Below are positions 1-10,130 of a stretch of DNA of 64,000 bases, piece by piece (positions within the stretch are counted from its first letter, which is position 1; every line of letters starts with the position of its first letter). The stretch is from Aureobasidium sp. EXF-3400. Taxonomy: Eukaryota; Ascomycota; Dothideomycetes; Dothideales; Saccotheciaceae. The notes beneath the pieces are model-generated. The model was not told the origin of the DNA, ran no database searches, and saw nothing but the letters and a program-made list of their open reading frames with translations. Position numbers and translations under genes: made by a program. The DNA lies in NCBI GenBank assembly GCA_024195585.1, contig SWBL01000064.1, forward strand, positions 1 to 64,000, given 5' to 3'.

Positions 1-421
1 CACTCCGAGGCATCAATACGCGCGTGTCCAACGACTCGACAGACCGACTTTTTTGTTTTGCATTAGGTACGTTTGTTTATTCTACCTCTGCTCGGTCCAT
101 TTGCGCCAGGCCCAGCAACCCCCATGGCCTACCCCAGTTTGAAGACCAAGACACCTCATCTCCCGCCCGACCACCGTCACACACCCACGCCCACACCCTC
201 CGACACCGACACCTCTACCGTCCTCATCCGGACGCGACTGTTGCTTCGCTTCCAAGCTTTCATACCAATGGCTTGGCCATAGCACTGTCGCGTAGCCGTC
301 CAACACCCACCTCCTCCATACATGCTTGGTCGCGTACGGACGCGTCACAAGTCGGCATCCCGTACTAGTAGCTAACCTACCTATATAGGGCGTGTGCCCC
401 ATGCTGTAACCAGCTTCGACC
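1..421. other. upstream region of SWI1
   Basis: This stretch has no convincing gene. Short open frames occur but none has domains or splice signals that join them. It is probably the promoter and 5' leader of the SWI1 gene that starts at 422, with a C-rich stretch around 160-240. Confidence 0.5.
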
Positions 422-3400
422 ATGAGCGCGCCGTGGCCCGGTCAGACCAATGGCGTCTACATGAACCCCTCCATGTCGTCGCTCTATGCGAACCCCAATC
501 CCTCAAACATCGACCTCAACTCGTTCGCCCAGAATGGCAGTATCAACCCTCAGCAGGCCTTTGGCGGCCCGCAACAGACCTTCAACGTCAACTCGGTCGT
601 CCCCTCGAAACGTCCGCGTCCTTCGGAAGACCAGATGCATCAATCGCCGCATGCCCCGTCACAGTCACTAGACATGTCGCGATCGCAAACCCCAATGCAG
701 GCTGGTGCTCCCTTTGGCGCATTCAATTCTCAGCAACAGCAGCAACAGTCCTTCCAAGCTCCACCCACTCCTTATCAACATTTGCAGCAGAACCCGTCAG
801 CGTCGTCAAATGCTACTCCGTCACCGATCATGCAACCTCAGCAGTTCCGTCCGCCGCAACAGCCACCACAACGCATGTCGACAGCTTCACCTGCTACATT
901 CGCACAGACCATGTCTCCTGCGCCGTCGACCGCTTCCAACAACATGATGCAGCCCGGCGCCTTCACTCCGCAGCAGTCATTTGGCGCCAACTTCAATCCT
1001 TCTTCATCACAAGCTATGAACATGTCTCAAGGCATCACTTCTGTGCCACAGATGCAGCAGCAGTATCAGCAGAAGCTCTACCAACAACGCCTGCAACAAC
1101 AGCAACAACGTCTGCAGGCCAACAGTATGGCTCAAGTGCGCGCTAACGCCGCTCAGACTGCTGCTGGCTTCAACCCTGCAGCTGCTGCAGCCAATGCTAG
1201 TGTTGGAAGCGCCAATGGTATGGCAACTCCGGGGCAGTCATCTACGCAGTCAAATCAGCAAAAGCAGGAACAGTGGATGCGATCGTTGCAGCAATTCTGT
1301 CAACAAAACAACAGACCTTTCAACCCTCAGCCCCAAGTTTGTGGACGACCATTACCTTTGTACATTATCTGGGTCATTGTCTTGCAACATGGTGGCTCCA
1401 CTCGTGTTACCCAATTTAATGGATGGAACACGATTGCGCAGAAGGTTGGCTTCAACATTCAACAATATCCTAGTGCTGCGCAAGAATTGCAGCAGCTGTT
1501 CGAAAACAACCTTGGTCAATATGAACGCGTGTTCATGCAAGCAAGGATGCAGCAACGCCAGCAGGCAGCTTCGTTACAAGCACGTCAATTAGCTGGACTA
1601 GGGGCCCCAAATCCCGCCCAAGGCTCTCCTGGTCGTCCCAACGATCAGCTTTCTGCTCAGCAGCAGACCATGATGCAGATGCAGCAAAAAGCACAGCAAC
1701 AACAACAGCAAATGCAGCAAGCTCAACAACAACAACAACAGCAGCAGCAGGCTCAACAACAGCAAGCACAACAGGCCCAACAAGCTCAGCAACAGCAACA
1801 GCAACAGCAATTGCAGTTACAGCAGCAGCAGCAAATGCAAGCTCAACAACAGCAGCAGCAGCAGTTGCAACAACAAGCCATTCAGCAACAACAGCAACAG
1901 CAGCAGCAGCAGCAGCAGCAGCACTCGACTCCTGTGCCTATGATGAACCCTCAAAGCACGCCAATGCAGCGTCCGACTCCCACGCCTGTCAACGGAATGG
2001 CCACCCCGCAGGCTGCCATGCAGCACTCGGCTTTGAATGAATTCCGTCGTACTTCAAGTGTCAGCAAGCTTGACTCTGTACCACCACCAGATCAAGAGCA
2101 AGCTCGAGTTTCTGCTTCTCCAGCAATTAAGGCTCAGTCGGAAGCAGGTGGAACTCCGGGCATCAAGCGCGAAGCTAGCACTGCTGAGCTGAAACATGTC
2201 ATAGGCCAGGAAACAGAGTACGAGCCGCACAGGCGTACTCTGGATTACTATGGTGGATACGACATCATCCCATTGGCCAAGCTTGGTGGCGAGATTGCTC
2301 GCCTGGTTCCTGATGTGCCTATGGTAGATGAGATGGGACTGATTGACATACGCGCTCTTACCTTGAGCCTTCAGTCTGGTATTCATGCTGAAACTCGTCA
2401 CGCCTTGGATCATTTGACGTTGATCTCGATAGAACCGCGCATCAACTTGGATCTTGACAAGTGCGAGGACTTGACAGATGTGCTGGTAGACTGCGCCGAA
2501 GCTCAGCTTGATATCCTTGCGGACGGTGCTGCCGAAGTATCGGATGGCCTTGACTTGCCATCTTATGAGGATCTCGTCAAATTATGTCGCATTGAGAATG
2601 AGTCCCTGCAGGACATTCCTGCCGTTGGCACCCAGGAATATGAGCTCGATCGCGCTGCGGATCGCCTCATTGCCGTCACAACTTTGTTGCGAAACCTTTC
2701 CTTCAACGAAGCAAACCATCGCCTTCTATCATCCAATTCTGTTGTCAATTTTGTCTCGAACGCAATTCGCTTGCTGGGCACTCGCAACACCTTCCTCCGC
2801 ACCTCGAGAAACGTTGCGGACTTCTACAAAGACATCATCACGTTCCTCTCTAATATCACTGGTGTCCTGGAGTTGCCGAGTCGCGATGATGCTCTTCATA
2901 TCCTTCAGTTTATTTTGGCATTTGCTCCCCAACCAGCGCCCACACTCTCATCCGATTCTCCGTTATTATTCAGCCCTTACATACCTTTGGCGCAACGACA
3001 CCTTCCGCTTGCAGTCGACTGTCTTGCGAAACTCTTGGCTCGCCAAGAACCTAATCGGTCATTGTACCGCAGCATCTTCACCTCATCACAAACACTCAAC
3101 CCATCCGAGTCTGTTCCACCAGCAGACCTGCTTACCTCCGCTTTTGCTCTGAGCATATCTGTCTTACCGGAGCGTTCGAAACGAGTGTTCTCCACCACGG
3201 TCGAACTCAAGATGGTAGAAGCTAGAAAGGCTCTACTGACGCAGGGCATGCTAGCTGCTGATATTCTGGCGTCAATGGTCCCAGCAGCACACTCTTATGA
3301 TGGGACTGAAGAGAAGAATCTTGCTCGTGCATGGCTTGGCTCTGATGACCGTTGGCCTGGAAGTTTGTTGCGTATGGCCTTTGTGCTCTCGGTTGATCGC

Positions 3401-3778
3401 ACTGCACAAGCACACAGGCAACAACCTGGACATCCGCACATGCCGCCTATGGACCCAGACATGCAGAGTTATGGTCTCATAACGCATCGTGGGCTTGGTA
3501 TGTTGGCACGGTTGGTAGAGAAGGCCGGAATGCCTGCTTCGGAGAAGGCAAGATCAACTTCTGAAGACGAAGAGTCACGAAGGAATGGCGTCGGTGGTGA
3601 CGATGACGAGGAAGACCGAGACGAGTTTGATGAATACGACAAGCCTACGCCGAGCTGGATAGCAAGGTGTAACCCGGCTCCTCAGCGGGAGACGGTTCTC
3701 GGCGCTCTGCTGTCGCCGGACGCAGATAAAGTGGCCCTGAAACTCTTGTGCAAACTTTACGATATGGCGGCTGCATGA
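422..3778 (+). CDS. SWI1: Swi1, ARID subunit of the SWI/SNF chromatin remodelling complex
   Basis: This uninterrupted 1118-residue frame matches fungal Swi1, the ARID/BRIGHT DNA-binding subunit of the SWI/SNF nucleosome remodeller in the nucleus. The ARID domain lies at about residues 283-375 (QQFCQQNNRPFNPQP and LYIIWVIVLQHGG, then FNGWNTIAQKVGF). It is flanked by glutamine-rich low-complexity sequence: residues about 90-260, and a nearly pure Q tract at about 418-501. A putative basic nuclear signal (SKRPRPSEDQ) is at about residues 62-71. The C-terminal half (from about residue 600) is ordered and helical, as in family members, and ends with an acidic linker (DDDEEDRDEFDEYD) before the last conserved segment. 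No intron is needed. The start ATG follows an in-frame region without homology, and the N-terminal MSAPWPGQ looks typical. Recognition rests on the ARID plus the Q-rich architecture. Confidence 0.9.
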   Translation: MSAPWPGQTNGVYMNPSMSSLYANPNPSNIDLNSFAQNGSINPQQAFGGPQQTFNVNSVVPSKRPRPSEDQMHQSPHAPSQSLDMSRSQTPMQAGAPFGAFNSQQQQQQSFQAPPTPYQHLQQNPSASSNATPSPIMQPQQFRPPQQPPQRMSTASPATFAQTMSPAPSTASNNMMQPGAFTPQQSFGANFNPSSSQAMNMSQGITSVPQMQQQYQQKLYQQRLQQQQQRLQANSMAQVRANAAQTAAGFNPAAAAANASVGSANGMATPGQSSTQSNQQKQEQWMRSLQQFCQQNNRPFNPQPQVCGRPLPLYIIWVIVLQHGGSTRVTQFNGWNTIAQKVGFNIQQYPSAAQELQQLFENNLGQYERVFMQARMQQRQQAASLQARQLAGLGAPNPAQGSPGRPNDQLSAQQQTMMQMQQKAQQQQQQMQQAQQQQQQQQQAQQQQAQQAQQAQQQQQQQQLQLQQQQQMQAQQQQQQQLQQQAIQQQQQQQQQQQQQHSTPVPMMNPQSTPMQRPTPTPVNGMATPQAAMQHSALNEFRRTSSVSKLDSVPPPDQEQARVSASPAIKAQSEAGGTPGIKREASTAELKHVIGQETEYEPHRRTLDYYGGYDIIPLAKLGGEIARLVPDVPMVDEMGLIDIRALTLSLQSGIHAETRHALDHLTLISIEPRINLDLDKCEDLTDVLVDCAEAQLDILADGAAEVSDGLDLPSYEDLVKLCRIENESLQDIPAVGTQEYELDRAADRLIAVTTLLRNLSFNEANHRLLSSNSVVNFVSNAIRLLGTRNTFLRTSRNVADFYKDIITFLSNITGVLELPSRDDALHILQFILAFAPQPAPTLSSDSPLLFSPYIPLAQRHLPLAVDCLAKLLARQEPNRSLYRSIFTSSQTLNPSESVPPADLLTSAFALSISVLPERSKRVFSTTVELKMVEARKALLTQGMLAADILASMVPAAHSYDGTEEKNLARAWLGSDDRWPGSLLRMAFVLSVDRTAQAHRQQPGHPHMPPMDPDMQSYGLITHRGLGMLARLVEKAGMPASEKARSTSEDEESRRNGVGGDDDEEDRDEFDEYDKPTPSWIARCNPAPQRETVLGALLSPDADKVALKLLCKLYDMAAA
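1675..1925 (+). repeat. CAG/CAA glutamine-codon tract in SWI1
   Basis: A run of about 250 bp made almost wholly of CAA and CAG codons, broken by occasional GCT/GCA (Ala), ATG and CTG/TTG codons. The last part, around 1884-1921, is the purest. Codons are mixed, so the tract is not a simple trinucleotide repeat, but it may still vary in length between strains. Confidence 0.9.
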
Positions 3779-5170
3779 GCACTTACGAGAATAGCATAGC
3801 GAATGGACAAACACGGTAGAAAAACAGACGTTGGTCGAAGAAAAGCAGACAGAAACACTGACTGGTTTATGCATATGGGAACTAGCGGTATAAAACACTC
3901 ACGCATTGCCTCTTGTTCCTCTCTTCTTTGTTATTAGTCCTTGTCGTTGACCATAATCTCCTTGATCATGACGATGGGAGATGCAACGTTTTGTAGCTTG
4001 CCATGCTGCTGCATATGCAGGTTGCCGGAGCGGTCCTTTGCAGTAGGTTTCCTTTATCTCGTCCACGTGTTAGCAACCTTGGACCTCATTCTTGACACGA
4101 TTCGAGCTCGTATCTATCGTTGCATGACTTTTTGAGTATAAAAATTCTCCTTCGGGCAAGCCGCAACCTAGAATTGGAAGAGATACGTCTTGAGACGTGC
4201 GTGAGTTCGGAACGTGTTGCAGCAAGCAAGACGGCTGATGGTCTGCCTTATGACCGCCACTTGGTTTTTCCCGCCATTTGGCGAAGGGCTGCGACGAGGG
4301 CTTGCTTGCTTGCCCGTCACCTGCCTGCTTTCAGCAAACACGGCTCCTTCGATCGGGAGATTTACAACTATTTCGCATTCGCCTCCTGCCACGGGTGGTG
4401 GCCGTTTGTGCAAAAATTGGGTGAATAGCTGACACCAAGACTGTCACTCCCTCATATGAACGTTTATACAGTTTCAAAGTAGTTGCGAGTCATTGGCAAT
4501 AACGGAAGTAGGGAAGCGATGATCCACTCCAGACGTTGCGATAAAGGACGATTGGGATCGCATGGGCCCGATAGCGCAGATTTAGGCTTTGCTGGCTGAC
4601 AGCGGTAAACCCCTGTCAAAGAGGTTTTAGCCTGGCTTCGCCATCTCATTATTTGTGCCAACACAACAAGACGAGAAGCCGCAACGTTTTTTTGCGGCGC
4701 TCATTTGCCGTATGTTGGTGGCTTTCGCTGCGCTCGCGGCTCCTTTGAGAGAAAGGTCGCGTGTGTCGTTGGAGAGATCATCAGCACGTTTGATTTTCAG
4801 TGCGTGTCTAACAAGCCGCTGATGATGGTGGGACTCTGCGGGCTAAAGGGTTAGGCCCGGGAGTTGCAGACAGTGGGATGCTTGTTGTATTGGTCGTTGG
4901 CGGTAGTGAGTGGTGGTGACCGCCTCATATGTAGGCAATTATACGAGCAGCGGCCCGCCTCACCACTATAGATGATAAGGAGTATCCTGCCTTGGTAAGA
5001 TCATACCGTCTTTTGAACTCTGTCCCTCTTCTCTTGTGTTTGATCTCATTTTCCTTTCTTTTCATACTCTGCTTCCTGGTATATGCGATTGATGGTGGAA
5101 GTGCTTTAGTATTCGAGGTCAAGATACGTATTGGGACAAAAGAGCAAAGACCAACAGGAAAAGGAGCGTG
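3779..5170. other. 1.4-kb intergenic region
   Basis: The region holds the SWI1 3' end and the promoter of the following membrane protein gene. Open frames on either strand (for example 4120-4428 plus) have no recognisable domain and no splice partners. I see no RNA gene or repeat. Confidence 0.5.
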
Positions 5171-6729
5171 ATGGGATTGTTGTCTGTCAAGCACGGTGTC
5201 ATGGAGAAGATGGCCTATGGTGATGAGTCCAAGTATCATCAGCTCGAGTCGCTGGGAGATGCTCTCGATGCCTTACGGACGAGAGGCTCGCGGATGAAGC
5301 AGAGGATTATCGCTGGCTCGATTGTCTCCGTGCTGATGATCTTTGCGTTCTTGGCTGTAAGTTACTTCACAATTGCTGAGGCTTGAATGAGCAATGTATT
5401 GATGCTTTACAGTTTTCTCCTGATGCTACAACCGCATCGCTGAGACAAGAGCAACTCGACAAATGGTGGAAGCCTAACGATCCAACGGACGCAGCAATCG
5501 AGTCTGGAGTTTGGACCAAGAGACCAGAAAACGAAAAAGCAGAAACCACACCTGAATCTTGCGACAACGTTCCCGATATCATCCAAGTCGCCATCCTTGA
5601 GCACGTAGTCGCACACGACGAAGTCGACGCTGCTCTCGTCCACTCGCTTGCCTCCCAACCAAACGTAAACCTCACATTCTACCAATCATACCCACGCTTC
5701 GGCAGCGAAAAGGTCATCAAGGCGTTTGACTTGAACTACACGGGTCCGATACACCCTGACGAGTTTATGGGAACCGACAAACACACCACCATTCCCGATT
5801 TCTTGGTCCTTACAACCTGCGAGATCGCCCTTCGTGAAGGACTACCCAAACGTCTAGCAGCACTGCTTGCTCAAGGCGCAACTCGCTTGATCTGCATTGT
5901 CCACCACGCCGACCAATGGGCCGAGGAACAGCGCAAGTCCGATATCAGACCCTGGGTGGATGCGAACCTGGTTGAGTTCTGGACGCTATCACCACACACG
6001 GCCACCTTCCTCTCCAACACCATCGCTGCTTGGGACTCCAATGACAATGAACCTTGGGACAACCCGCCTTCCCCTCCCATCCGCGTTTTCGTCCCCATAT
6101 TCCCTGTCGCTGCACCTAACGTTACAGCCACAGAACAAGCAAACCAAGACTTGAGTTTCGCCATGCAAGGCGACTACGACCCTCACCGCAGAGATTACAA
6201 GCACATCTTCGAACGCTTGGGCAACTTTTTGGCTGCAGCCGAGGGCGACAGAAACGTTTCTATGCATCTGTTGGGCCAAGGAAACAGACCCAAGGTCCCC
6301 GAAAACGTAGCCAGTCATGTCTTCTTCGACCAGGGACTTAGCTATGTGGATTTCTATGGCTTGCTTTCCAAGGTTTCTGCCGTATTGCCTGGATTCGCAT
6401 CGCCAGAGTACCTTGATCGCAAGGCTTCGTCGTCGGTGCCTGCAGCGCTGATTGCAGGCACCCCGCTGGTTGCTGATCGACGTCTTCTTTCTTCTTATGC
6501 TTACGTGGAAGAAGACTCGGTGTGGTTGCAAGAAGACGGTGAGAATGAGTTCGACGTTGTAGGCAGGATGTTGAGTGCGACTGCAGAAGAAAGAGCAGAG
6601 AAGAGCAAGCACGCTAAGCAAAATGCTCAGAGAATCATACAAGGCAACATCAGAAGAGTGGGCGAGTGGTTAGGAGAAGGAATCGCAAACATGTATTGTG
6701 GCGCTGGTTCTGAGCAAGAGGACGATTAG
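5171..6729 (+). CDS. membrane-anchored glycosyltransferase-like protein
   Basis: Two exons, 5171-5356 and 5413-6729, joined over a 56-bp GT-AG intron in phase 0, give a 500-residue protein. The frame opens three bases earlier with GTG, but the ATG at 5171 is the likely start. A single hydrophobic helix at about residues 47-62 (IIAGSIVSVLMIFAFLA) follows a basic cytoplasmic stretch, so this is a type II membrane protein, probably of the Golgi. The lumenal part resembles a GT-B-fold glycosyltransferase: alternating beta/alpha segments (FLVLTTCEIALREGLPKRL, RLICIVHHADQW) and a late sugar-nucleotide-site-like block (LPGFASPEYLDRKASSSVPA then LIAGTPLVADRRLL). I cannot assign a donor or acceptor. 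It lies tail to tail with a pyruvyltransferase gene, and a nucleotide-sugar-transporter-like gene follows, so a role in surface glycan synthesis is a reasonable inference. Confidence 0.6.
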
Positions 6730-7305
6730 GATCTCTTGCTGTCTTTGCCATTTTCTTCTTGTATAAACCAATTTATTCTTACTTTAATCCATCCACTTTC
6801 CACTACACTCGGTGTCGGGTCAATTGGATTGCACGTCCAACAGTGCTTCTACATAGGAGAAGAGAGTTAGTTCGCGAACCGAGATAGCTCGTTTCAGAGT
6901 CCCACCTCTCGTGAGACAGCAGGAGTCGGCCAAGAAAACAGAATCAAACACAAATGGATACTTTCAGGGGTTCATATGCAGTGAACAGCGAAAGGAGCGA
7001 TCCCAAACAAGAAACGGAGTGTCTTGGCGAGAACAACAAGTAGTGAGAAAGTACGATCGAGGTACTTGCAGAACATAGCTGCGTTACAGCTGAGTGGCTT
7101 GAACGAGTTGTTTGGGTGGAAAGAGCAATCGATTCAAGAATCGATTTTCTGCCCATGCAATGAAATTAGGCAAAAACATGCAGAAACTGGTTGAATAAAC
7201 AACCATACGGAAGTTCTTTCATGGGACTAGTTCTCAGGGCAGATTGGTCAAGTGTGAATCATGTATGAAAGGTATAGACAATATCAAAAAGGGTATATAG
7301 AAGTA
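6730..7305. other. intergenic region between convergent genes
   Basis: The 3' ends of the glycosyltransferase-like gene (plus) and the pyruvyltransferase gene (minus) face each other here. I see no gene, repeat or RNA in the 576 bp. Confidence 0.5.
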
Positions 7306-8730
7306 TTACTCTGCATCAACGCTCACTGAATCTGCGCCATGGACGAGCTCACCATTCCATCTTCCTTCAGCCTTCTCCTTCTCAAAGAACATCTTGGCAA
7401 AGTCTTGCGCCTCGTCAATGTTTTCTGCTACTCTTGTGCAAGCGCAGTCTTTCGTCCATGTGTCATGGTAGTTGATATTCTTGCCCAACTTCGAGTCCAT
7501 AACCACATGTGGTGTGCCAATCAGAGTGCTCAGGATGTGTCCATGCAGGCGATCAGTGATGACGAAGTTTGCAGCTCCAAGCATTCTGAAGCCTTCAGTT
7601 GCTTTTGCCCATGCGCGCTGGTTCTTTCCTGTCTCACGGTGTTCGCCATCAATCTCAGGCGTGGGTGTGAACTTCCAATCTACTTTCCAGTAGCTGACGT
7701 TGCCGATGCTGCCACCGAGGTCAAGATTACCCTTGCCGAAGGGAATCGATTTGGAGTTACCGTCCGAGATCTCCATATCGTCGCGTGCGAGGATCAGGAT
7801 GTCGTACTCCTTGGGTGTATTGGTACGGAAGTCCGGACGGCTACCCCACATGAATGCAATGTCAGGGGTGAGCACAGTCTTGACTTCGCCTTTGCCGATG
7901 CCATCTGCGACAGCGAGATCGGTGGACGGAGCGGCAACCTTCTCGCCCTCAAAGGTGTCTGCTAGCCATTTGTAGCTGGGTGCATCGCGTGCAGCGAGCT
8001 GCAGGTTGGGGTGTGTCAGGAAAGCTTCCTTAGTGCGGTTGATGCGGTCGTTGTGGGTCATGTGGATGCTCTGAGGGAAAGCGCGAATAGGAACCTGGGT
8101 GAAGTGCTCGATCATGGCGATTCTTGATGGTTGGTCCTCCCAATAGTAGTCGTTGAAGTTGCCACCGCCAGCCATGATGATGGCAGAATTAGGCTTGTGA
8201 TCATCGAGTGCTTGGGTGAACTTGGTCATGTTGCAGCCTTTGTCCATGAAGCGGCAAGCTTCCATGGTCTCAATGCCCATCATGCTCAAGAGGATCTGCT
8301 GCGCGGACCAGATGGCGGCATCGCCCTTGTTCTCGGTTTCAAGATATCCCCAGACGTTGACATAGCGGATGCCTTTGAGGAGTTGTTGGTACTCCGAGAT
8401 CAGTTTTTGTTGAGCAGCATTGACTACAGCTTCGCAGCCTGTCGATGGAGGTGTAGTCTTGTCGTATGAGATTGGTACATTCGAGATAGCTGCGGGCACT
8501 GTCGCTGAGGGCACTGCTGAAGCTGAAGCTGAAGCTGACGGTGTCTGTTGTGTGGTGTTTCTCTGGGCCTCATCTTTGTATGATGAAAATGGAGACGACA
8601 CAAAATCTGTCACATCGTCAAGATGTAATGATGAAGGCGTTGATACTGTGCCAGTCTGGAAGAGAGCAATCAAAGAGAGGAACACGACCACCACTATGGC
8701 GATGAACGCGCACCGACTAGGGACAGGCAT
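7306..8730 (-). CDS. polysaccharide pyruvyltransferase family protein (Pvg1/ExoV-like)
   Basis: One exon encodes 474 residues. An N-terminal membrane anchor (residues about 8-25, FIAIVVVVFLSLIALF) makes it a type II protein, probably in the Golgi. A Ser/Thr/Ala-rich stem reaches to about residue 105. The catalytic region has hallmarks of the polysaccharide pyruvyl transferase family: NVWGYLETENKGDAAIWSAQ, AGGGNFNDYYW, RAFPQSIH, LAARDAPSY and the C-terminal ITDRLHGHILSTLIGTPHV. Family members transfer a ketal-linked pyruvate from phosphoenolpyruvate to sugars; in fission yeast Pvg1 caps galactose residues of N-glycans and gives the wall negative charge. The substrate here is unknown. The gene is convergent with a glycosyltransferase-like gene, and a nucleotide-sugar transporter gene lies 1.4 kb upstream, consistent with one glycan pathway. 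Confidence 0.85.
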   Translation of the reverse strand: MPVPSRCAFIAIVVVVFLSLIALFQTGTVSTPSSLHLDDVTDFVSSPFSSYKDEAQRNTTQQTPSASASASAVPSATVPAAISNVPISYDKTTPPSTGCEAVVNAAQQKLISEYQQLLKGIRYVNVWGYLETENKGDAAIWSAQQILLSMMGIETMEACRFMDKGCNMTKFTQALDDHKPNSAIIMAGGGNFNDYYWEDQPSRIAMIEHFTQVPIRAFPQSIHMTHNDRINRTKEAFLTHPNLQLAARDAPSYKWLADTFEGEKVAAPSTDLAVADGIGKGEVKTVLTPDIAFMWGSRPDFRTNTPKEYDILILARDDMEISDGNSKSIPFGKGNLDLGGSIGNVSYWKVDWKFTPTPEIDGEHRETGKNQRAWAKATEGFRMLGAANFVITDRLHGHILSTLIGTPHVVMDSKLGKNINYHDTWTKDCACTRVAENIDEAQDFAKMFFEKEKAEGRWNGELVHGADSVSVDAE

Positions 8731-9287
8731 TTTTGGTTCGATGAATGATGAGTATCAAGTCAAGATGGATATTGCGCTTACCTGACCAGATCACGGCCTT
8801 TTACTATTGATGACGCTCCTTTTCGACTCACCGTCCCCTAAGCAAGGGCAATTTCTACAACACAATGCAGCTGAAACAGGCAGGATGCCGAGTGAAGACG
8901 GTTGCAGTCGGACAATCTGGATATCACAGATAGCGGATACTGATGAGCCAAGAAACGGTGGTGTGCATGGCCGTTGATACAGGCACATGGTGTCTTTTGT
9001 CATTGCCGATGATCCACTCTGACAGGGATAGGAGAGCTTGGCACTTTGGAAGGAACATGTTTGCTGTCAAGTTGAGGCCGATGCGACCGCAGAAACTCAG
9101 GCCAAATGACATGACATGAATTGGATGGAGTTTCAAGGCGAGATTATGCGGTAGAATACAAAGTAGGTGATAGCAGAGTAAGATGACGGTGGTGGAAGAT
9201 TTCTCAAACGGGTGGCTGCGGCAGAGGAGAGTCGAGTCAGTCCCTTGACGGTGCCAAGCCCGCCCAAGGCTTAATAGACGTCCCTCG
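8731..9287. other. intergenic region upstream of the pyruvyltransferase gene
   Basis: This 557-bp stretch is probably the promoter of the pyruvyltransferase gene. Minus-strand open frames here lack ATG starts or similarity. Nothing else is seen. Confidence 0.45.
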
Positions 9288-9891
9288 CTACTGCACCTTG
9301 CTGCTCCTGCCCAATTTTGCCTTATCAAAATTCTTTTCAGTGTGTTTTACCGAAGCGAGTATATGCCGATCGCTCTCTGACACAGAATTAAAAATGGCAT
9401 CAAAAGAGTTGCTAGGCAGATCAGGTCTATTGCAAGACTCGCAATAGTCATCGTCATTCATCATCGCCACCAGTCTATTGATACAATCTGAGTCAGAACA
9501 CTCGTGGATTAAGTATCGCTCGAATCGATCTTCGAAACGCTTGCATATAGTTCCAATACATCACGGCCCGCTTTAGGGGTTTGTACTTACCCAAGAGCCG
9601 ATTTCGCGTGGCTGCATTTGATCCTATCTCCAACGTTGTTATGCCGCAAGAACAAGGGAGACGCCTGTTCCAGTAATAATTTTCCCGTGTAGGCGCAAAA
9701 CAAAGTGGAATCGATCTTCCAATCTCGGAGCCCTGGTCGGTCGGTGCCTGCCAAGTCGGACGTGGGCACATCAAGTCAACGGCCTTCTCTAGTTCTGCTT
9801 GGAAGTCGAACGCCTTCACTCTCCTGAGGTGTGCTGATGCATGCTGAGAGTCCCTCAACGATATCATGCTGATCACAGTCTCGGCTACCAT
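9288..9891 (-). CDS. possible two-exon small hypothetical protein
   Basis: Two minus-strand open segments join in frame: exon 9891-9591 starting with ATG, a GTAAGT donor at 9590, an acceptor CAG ending at 9488, and exon 9487-9288 ending in TAG. The 103-bp intron has a CTGAC just before the acceptor. The product would be 166 residues, with cysteine pairs (PCSCG and CESC) and no domain I recognise. The joined frame and good donor argue for a gene. The lack of similarity and an atypical branch distance argue against. It might be a remnant or extend further. Confidence 0.35.
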
Positions 9892-10130
9892 TGCATTCGG
9901 TGTGCCGTGAGACCATCTTTTGCTATGTCCGGACTCGGTTGACCGTGACCCTCACGAGCTTAGTCTACCGGTTCCTCCTTGCTCGACTCGTCTGTCAGAG
10001 TGTGTATTGATAAAGGAGAAATGAACATCGGAGCCAAGTGGCAAGGGTGGGACTGAGACTTGGTAAGTAAAAGAGAAAGTTCCCCATCGGCCTCTCAGAA
10101 GCTTGTCGAGTAAGTCCATCAGTCACAAAT

